From an uncultured Oceanospirillaceae bacterium (GTDB lineage Bacteria; Pseudomonadota; Gammaproteobacteria; Pseudomonadales; Balneatricaceae): a DNA stretch of 9,421 bases. Below, piece after piece: positions 6,269-9,421 of this stretch. The stretch spans positions 1-9,421 of the forward strand of contig CAMIIY010000056.1 in the NCBI GenBank assembly GCA_946221045.1, read 5' to 3'. The position numbers and the translations under genes were made by a program. The notes beneath the pieces are model-generated. The model was not told the DNA's origin and made no database searches. It saw only the letters and a list, made by a program, of their open reading frames with translations. The number at the start of each line of letters is the position of its first letter. Within the stretch, counting starts at the first letter, position 1.

Positions 6269-7387
6269 ATGGATAAAGCGCAGAGCCAGGTTAAACCTAA
6301 TCTCAAAACAGTCCTGCAGGGCTATCGGGAGCTGTTGACTCAAGGCTGGCAGTGGTGGATTGCCGAGCTGATCAGCTTATTGCCCCCCGGATTAAGGTCC
6401 AGAATTGAAGGGCGCGGACGTTACCTGCTGGCTGAGTTGCATGAAGAAAAGTGCAGCATTCGCTATGGACAGCGTGGTGATTTTGTCGCATTGGGTGATT
6501 ATGAGCTGGAGGCGCTTAAATCGACTCAATGGCGTCACAGGTTTGCAGATGAAGCCGCGAAGGTTGATGACACGATCCTTTTTCTGCCCCCGGGCTTATT
6601 ATTGGTGCGGGAAATCAGTTTGCCCTTAGCCACCGCCTCCAATCTGAATAATGTGTTGCTGTTTGAGATGGATCGTTATACCCCGTTTAAGGCCGATCAG
6701 GTGTACTACGGGTTTCGTATTGTGCAGCGTGATCTCAAAGCACAGACCGTGCTGGTACGGATTGCGCTGATCACTCGTCAACGGCTGGATCCTATTCTCA
6801 ATACACTCTCAAGTCTGGGTATGCCACCCACAGTCGTGGCTCCGGCGGCGGAGGCCAGCAGCACACTTTACAGCATGAACCTGTTACCCAAATCCTTGCA
6901 GGGCTCGCGCTCAAACCGGCATCAACTGGTTGCTCGGGGGCGTTTGTTGCTGGTGCTCATCACCATCGGACTGTTGTTCTGGTTACCGTTGTATTATCAG
7001 GATCACACCATCGCTTCTCTGAATACTGCAATGGAAGAACCTCGTCTTCAGGCTGAAACAGCACGTGAAGTCAATGAGCAGATCAATGTGCTGACCCAGA
7101 GTCAGGGCTTTCTTGAGCGTAAAAAAAGCAGCTCGGTTTCTAATCTGATGTTGTTGAACGAGCTGACCGAGGTGCTGCCGGATCATACCTGGATCAGTAA
7201 CTTGCAGGTGGATGCAACCGGTGTCCGTCTGCAGGGTGAATCCAGAGAGGCCTCTGCCCTGATCAGTGTACTGGAGAGTACGCGTTACCTGCGTAACGTG
7301 CGTTTTGCCTCTCCGGTTACATTAAACGCCCGCACCACGAAAGAACGCTTTGCGATTGTGGCGGATCTGAGCAAGGAGCAGCCGTGA
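6269..7387 (+). CDS. gspL: Assembly-platform protein GspL, PilN-like type
   Basis: Bitopic inner-membrane protein expected to hold GspE at the membrane and pair with GspM. Of 372 residues, the first 45 form a Trp-rich amphipathic stretch (GWQWW, 26-30). A cytoplasmic PilM/GspL-like region follows (about 50-205) with FLPPGLLLVREISLPL and NVLLFEMDRYTPFKADQVYY. One membrane helix lies at about 224-243 and a coiled-coil-like segment at about 250-290. The periplasmic C-terminal domain (about 292-368; LNELTEVLPDHTWISNLQ, then GESREASALISVLE) looks like the fimbrial assembly protein PilN. Identity as GspL rests on position between gspK and gspM plus this architecture. The ATG at 6269 is 5 bases after gspK; AGAGGA at 6251-6256 is rather distant (12 bases). 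The stop overlaps gspM. Confidence 0.88.
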   Translation: MDKAQSQVKPNLKTVLQGYRELLTQGWQWWIAELISLLPPGLRSRIEGRGRYLLAELHEEKCSIRYGQRGDFVALGDYELEALKSTQWRHRFADEAAKVDDTILFLPPGLLLVREISLPLATASNLNNVLLFEMDRYTPFKADQVYYGFRIVQRDLKAQTVLVRIALITRQRLDPILNTLSSLGMPPTVVAPAAEASSTLYSMNLLPKSLQGSRSNRHQLVARGRLLLVLITIGLLFWLPLYYQDHTIASLNTAMEEPRLQAETAREVNEQINVLTQSQGFLERKKSSSVSNLMLLNELTEVLPDHTWISNLQVDATGVRLQGESREASALISVLESTRYLRNVRFASPVTLNARTTKERFAIVADLSKEQP

Positions 7388-7998
7388 TGCAACTGACTTC
7401 AAAACAGCGACGCATACTGGCGCTTTTACTGCTTCTGGCGGCTGTGGTGATTTTCTATCAGCTTTTACTGGGGCCGCTGTTGAATAAATACCTGGACAAT
7501 GCGGATCAGATTGACCGGTTAGAACATCAGCTCTCTGTATATCAGCGTGTTGCAGGAGACCTTGAACAACAGCAGGAAACATTGCAGCAACTGCGTGCCA
7601 GTAACCCTTCGGCTGGCATGTATCTGACAGAATCACGTCCCACCCTGGCGGCGGCTGAATTGCAGCAGATTTTAAACCGGCTTCTCAGCAGTACGGGTGG
7701 TCAGTTGGTCAGTACCCAGATCATCGACAGTCAGAAAACAGAATCATTACCGGCGGTGGCCATTAAGGTACGCCTGCGTTGTGAAATAGATGAGCTGGTT
7801 AATTTGTTGTATAGCCTTGAGACTCACAAACCCATGATGTTTGTCGAAAACCTGACCCTGACCTCCTCTGCCCAGAGCAGCTCCCTGCGGGCACGCATTA
7901 CGAGGCGGACTGCGCAGCAGCTAAGGCGCAGCATTGCTATGCCGTCGCTGGATCTGCGCTTTGATCTGGTTGCTTACACTGTGAAGGGGGGAAGTTAA
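7387..7998 (+). CDS. gspM: Assembly-platform protein GspM, GspMb/PilO-like type
   Basis: Small bitopic inner-membrane partner of GspL. The 203-residue product has a short basic N-terminus (SKQRR), one membrane helix (about residues 10-29), a coiled-coil-prone stretch (about 35-70, rich in Gln, Leu and Glu) and a periplasmic domain of ferredoxin-like type. In that domain YLTESRPTLAAAELQQILN, VAIKVRLRCEIDELVNLLYSLE and MMFVENLTLTS resemble the GspMb/PilO family rather than classical GspM. The start at ATG 7387 is preferred because AAGGAG at 7373-7378 is 8 bases away. GTG at 7384, in frame and one codon earlier, is possible with 5-base spacing. The start overlaps the gspL stop (TGATG), so the two are likely translated in fixed ratio. 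Confidence 0.88.
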   Translation: MQLTSKQRRILALLLLLAAVVIFYQLLLGPLLNKYLDNADQIDRLEHQLSVYQRVAGDLEQQQETLQQLRASNPSAGMYLTESRPTLAAAELQQILNRLLSSTGGQLVSTQIIDSQKTESLPAVAIKVRLRCEIDELVNLLYSLETHKPMMFVENLTLTSSAQSSSLRARITRRTAQQLRRSIAMPSLDLRFDLVAYTVKGGS

Positions 7999-7999
7999 G

Positions 8000-8581
8000 A
8001 TGAAGCGGACCCGAGTCTACAGATCATTGTTGAGCCTCTGTTGTGTGTTGCCCATGGGTGCCTGGGCTGAGGAATCTGCCATTGATTTACCGCAGCAGGA
8101 TCTTGCGTTAACAAGTGAGTCTGCAACTTCGTCAGAGTTGCCGCCGATAGAGACTTTTGAGGGCATTATTCAGCGCCCTTTGTTTTATGCAACACGACGA
8201 CCCAAGGCGGAGCAGGAAGAAGCCGCGGGTAGTACAGCAGAGATTTTACAAACATGGCGCCTGAGTGGTGTGGTGTTTAACGATGAGGGGGCTCCTGTGG
8301 CACTGTTTTCACAGCGTCAGGGGCAGGAAAAACTGCGTTTGACTCAGGGAATGCCTTTGGATTCCGGGTGGGATGTCAGTGTGATTGCAATGGATCATGT
8401 TGTGGTCAGCAATCTGGAAGAAGACGTTCGTTTTGATCTGTGGGAGCCACGTCCAGCGGCACCACCCGAACCGCCAAAAGACCGGCGAAAAATCATTAGG
8501 GAAGCGCTTGATGAAAAGCTCGAAGCAAAGGAACAACAACCCGGCAGCGGTAGTACGGGAGACGAAATAAATGAAAACTAA
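8000..8581 (+). CDS. gspN: GspC/GspN-like periplasmic homology-region protein
   Basis: Probably the connector between inner-membrane platform and secretin, equivalent to GspC or to XpsN of Xanthomonas, which sits in the same place. The 193-residue product begins with a Sec signal peptide with likely cleavage after AWA (residue 23). The middle resembles the GspC homology region: IIQRPLFYATRRP (56-68), then LQTWRLSGVVFNDEGAPVAL (83-102), a turn and strand with LRLTQGMPLDSGWDVSVI (112-129) and a closing VRFDLWEP (143-150). A proline-rich segment and a charged, low-complexity tail follow. No PDZ domain and no second membrane helix are seen, unlike many GspC proteins. A purine-rich GGGGGGA lies ahead of the ATG at 8000, one base after gspM. 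The N versus C name is uncertain; the homology region is inferred from pattern, not a search. Confidence 0.75.
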   Translation: MKRTRVYRSLLSLCCVLPMGAWAEESAIDLPQQDLALTSESATSSELPPIETFEGIIQRPLFYATRRPKAEQEEAAGSTAEILQTWRLSGVVFNDEGAPVALFSQRQGQEKLRLTQGMPLDSGWDVSVIAMDHVVVSNLEEDVRFDLWEPRPAAPPEPPKDRRKIIREALDEKLEAKEQQPGSGSTGDEINEN

Positions 8582-9421
8582 AATGTTAATCCAAGCCTCC
8601 GGTGTGTTGTTAGGCAGTGTATTGGTCGCCTCCTGTACACTCTCGCCGGGTGGTAACCGTTCGACACTGGATAACCCATGGGGCGCTGCTTCAGAAGAGA
8701 TGCAGGTGTCGGCCAGCCAGAATGATGGTACCCGGAAAACGCGCCCGAATAACGATGTGCGTTTCCAGAATCAGTCCAGTGGGAGCACAACAGCGGCCCC
8801 GGCAGAAGCTGAGATCTATGAAGCTTCAGGTGTCATGGTGGATCTGAATTCGCCCACCCTTAAGCCGCTGCCCGACAGTCAGGGCGAAATTACCCTGAAC
8901 TTCCAGGGTGCTGAAATTTCTGAAGTGATCAAAACCGTGCTGGGCGATATTCTGCAGGTCAACTATGTCATGGATGACCGGGTGCGTGGTGCGGTGAATC
9001 TGCAAACCAGTCGGCCATTGACCCGCGATGAGCTGATTCCGGCGCTGGAAACGCTCCTGCATATTAATGGCGCCGTGTTGCTCAAAACCGAAAATTTTTA
9101 CGAGGTATTACCCTCTGAAAATGCGCTGAATGGCGGTGTTGCGCCCGGATCAGGTTTAAAAGCGGGCAGTGGTTATCAGCTGTTGATTCTGCCACTGCGT
9201 TACATTGCCGCCAGTGAAATGCTGAAAATCCTTGAGCCGATAAAACCCAAACAGGGTGTGATAGAAACGGACAGTCGCCGTAACCTGCTTATGGTGGCAG
9301 GCAGTTCATCCGAGCTGGTTAATATTCGTGAGACGGTACGTATTTTTGATGTTGATCAGCTGCAGGGCATGTCGGTGGGTTTATTCCGGCTGGAGTCCGC
9401 AGAAGCTGAAGTGATGATCGA
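8571..9421 (+). CDS. gspD: Type II secretin GspD, N-terminal part (cut by window end)
   Basis: Outer-membrane secretin forming the exit channel. Only 283 codons are inside the window and no stop is reached. The N-terminus is a lipoprotein signal with a lipobox VAS before Cys22; Thr at the next position does not signal inner-membrane retention, so outer-membrane delivery is expected. XpsD of Xanthomonas is also a lipoprotein. A polar linker of about 80 residues rich in Ser, Asn, Ala and Gln precedes the N0 domain (about 105-180; ITLNFQGAEISEVIKTVLG, then YVMDDRVRGAVNLQ). The N1 domain begins at about 202 (YQLLILPLRYIAASEMLKIL, then TDSRRNLLMVAG). N2, N3 and the beta-barrel lie beyond the edge. 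The ATG at 8571 overlaps the preceding gene by 11 bases, with GGGAG at 8557-8561. Confidence 0.94.
   Translation, partial: MKTKMLIQASGVLLGSVLVASCTLSPGGNRSTLDNPWGAASEEMQVSASQNDGTRKTRPNNDVRFQNQSSGSTTAAPAEAEIYEASGVMVDLNSPTLKPLPDSQGEITLNFQGAEISEVIKTVLGDILQVNYVMDDRVRGAVNLQTSRPLTRDELIPALETLLHINGAVLLKTENFYEVLPSENALNGGVAPGSGLKAGSGYQLLILPLRYIAASEMLKILEPIKPKQGVIETDSRRNLLMVAGSSSELVNIRETVRIFDVDQLQGMSVGLFRLESAEAEVMI

Noticed and set aside
1..9421. Insertion sequences, CRISPR arrays, tRNA or rRNA genes, or an embedded unknown system
   Set aside because: No transposase, terminal repeats, direct-repeat array or RNA gene signature is visible, and nearly all of the window is accounted for by one continuous secretion operon.

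Overview
The window carries most of one type II secretion system (T2SS) operon, all on the + strand. The base composition is moderate (roughly half G+C), Shine-Dalgarno sequences are canonical, and the gene order is E-F-G-H-I-J-K-L-M-N-D. This fits a gammaproteobacterium, probably environmental, whose T2SS resembles the Xanthomonas Xps arrangement, with E first and D last and no classical gspC ahead of gspD, rather than the Pul/Out/Eps arrangement. The genus cannot be named from the sequence.

Layout: 1-325 is a non-coding leader that is AT-rich between about 50 and 120. It holds candidate promoter hexamers and three short inverted repeats, and ends in a good ribosome binding site for gspE. 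326-2050 encodes GspE, the cytoplasmic secretion ATPase, and 2052-3275 GspF, the polytopic inner-membrane platform protein. 3288-6263 encodes the five pseudopilins: GspG (major), GspH, GspI, GspJ and GspK (minor). 6269-7998 encodes GspL and GspM, the assembly-platform partners, here of the PilN-like and PilO/GspMb-like kinds. 8000-8581 encodes a periplasmic protein resembling the GspC homology region, in the XpsN position. 8571 to the window end is the N-terminal 283 codons of GspD, the outer-membrane secretin, with a lipoprotein signal; it runs out of the window.

Working together: GspE hydrolyses ATP at the cytoplasmic face, where GspL recruits it. GspF, GspL and GspM form the inner-membrane platform that drives GspG polymerisation beneath a GspI-J-K-H tip. 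The GspC/N-like protein should link platform to secretin, and folded periplasmic exoproteins leave through GspD. The prepilin peptidase (GspO/PilD) needed to process the pseudopilins is not in the window. Genes are packed with gaps of 1 to 12 bases or overlaps of 1 to about 29 bases, and I see no internal terminator, so a single transcript is likely.

The most notable anomaly is in gspJ. The reading frame is broken once, between 4853 and 4892, most economically by one missing base near 4871-4873. The two halves together make a full-length GspJ of about 233 residues. It is either a real mutation, a sequencing indel, or (less likely) a recoding or reinitiation site. I found no mobile element, CRISPR array, tRNA or rRNA, and no wholly new system: this is a variant of a known secretion machine.
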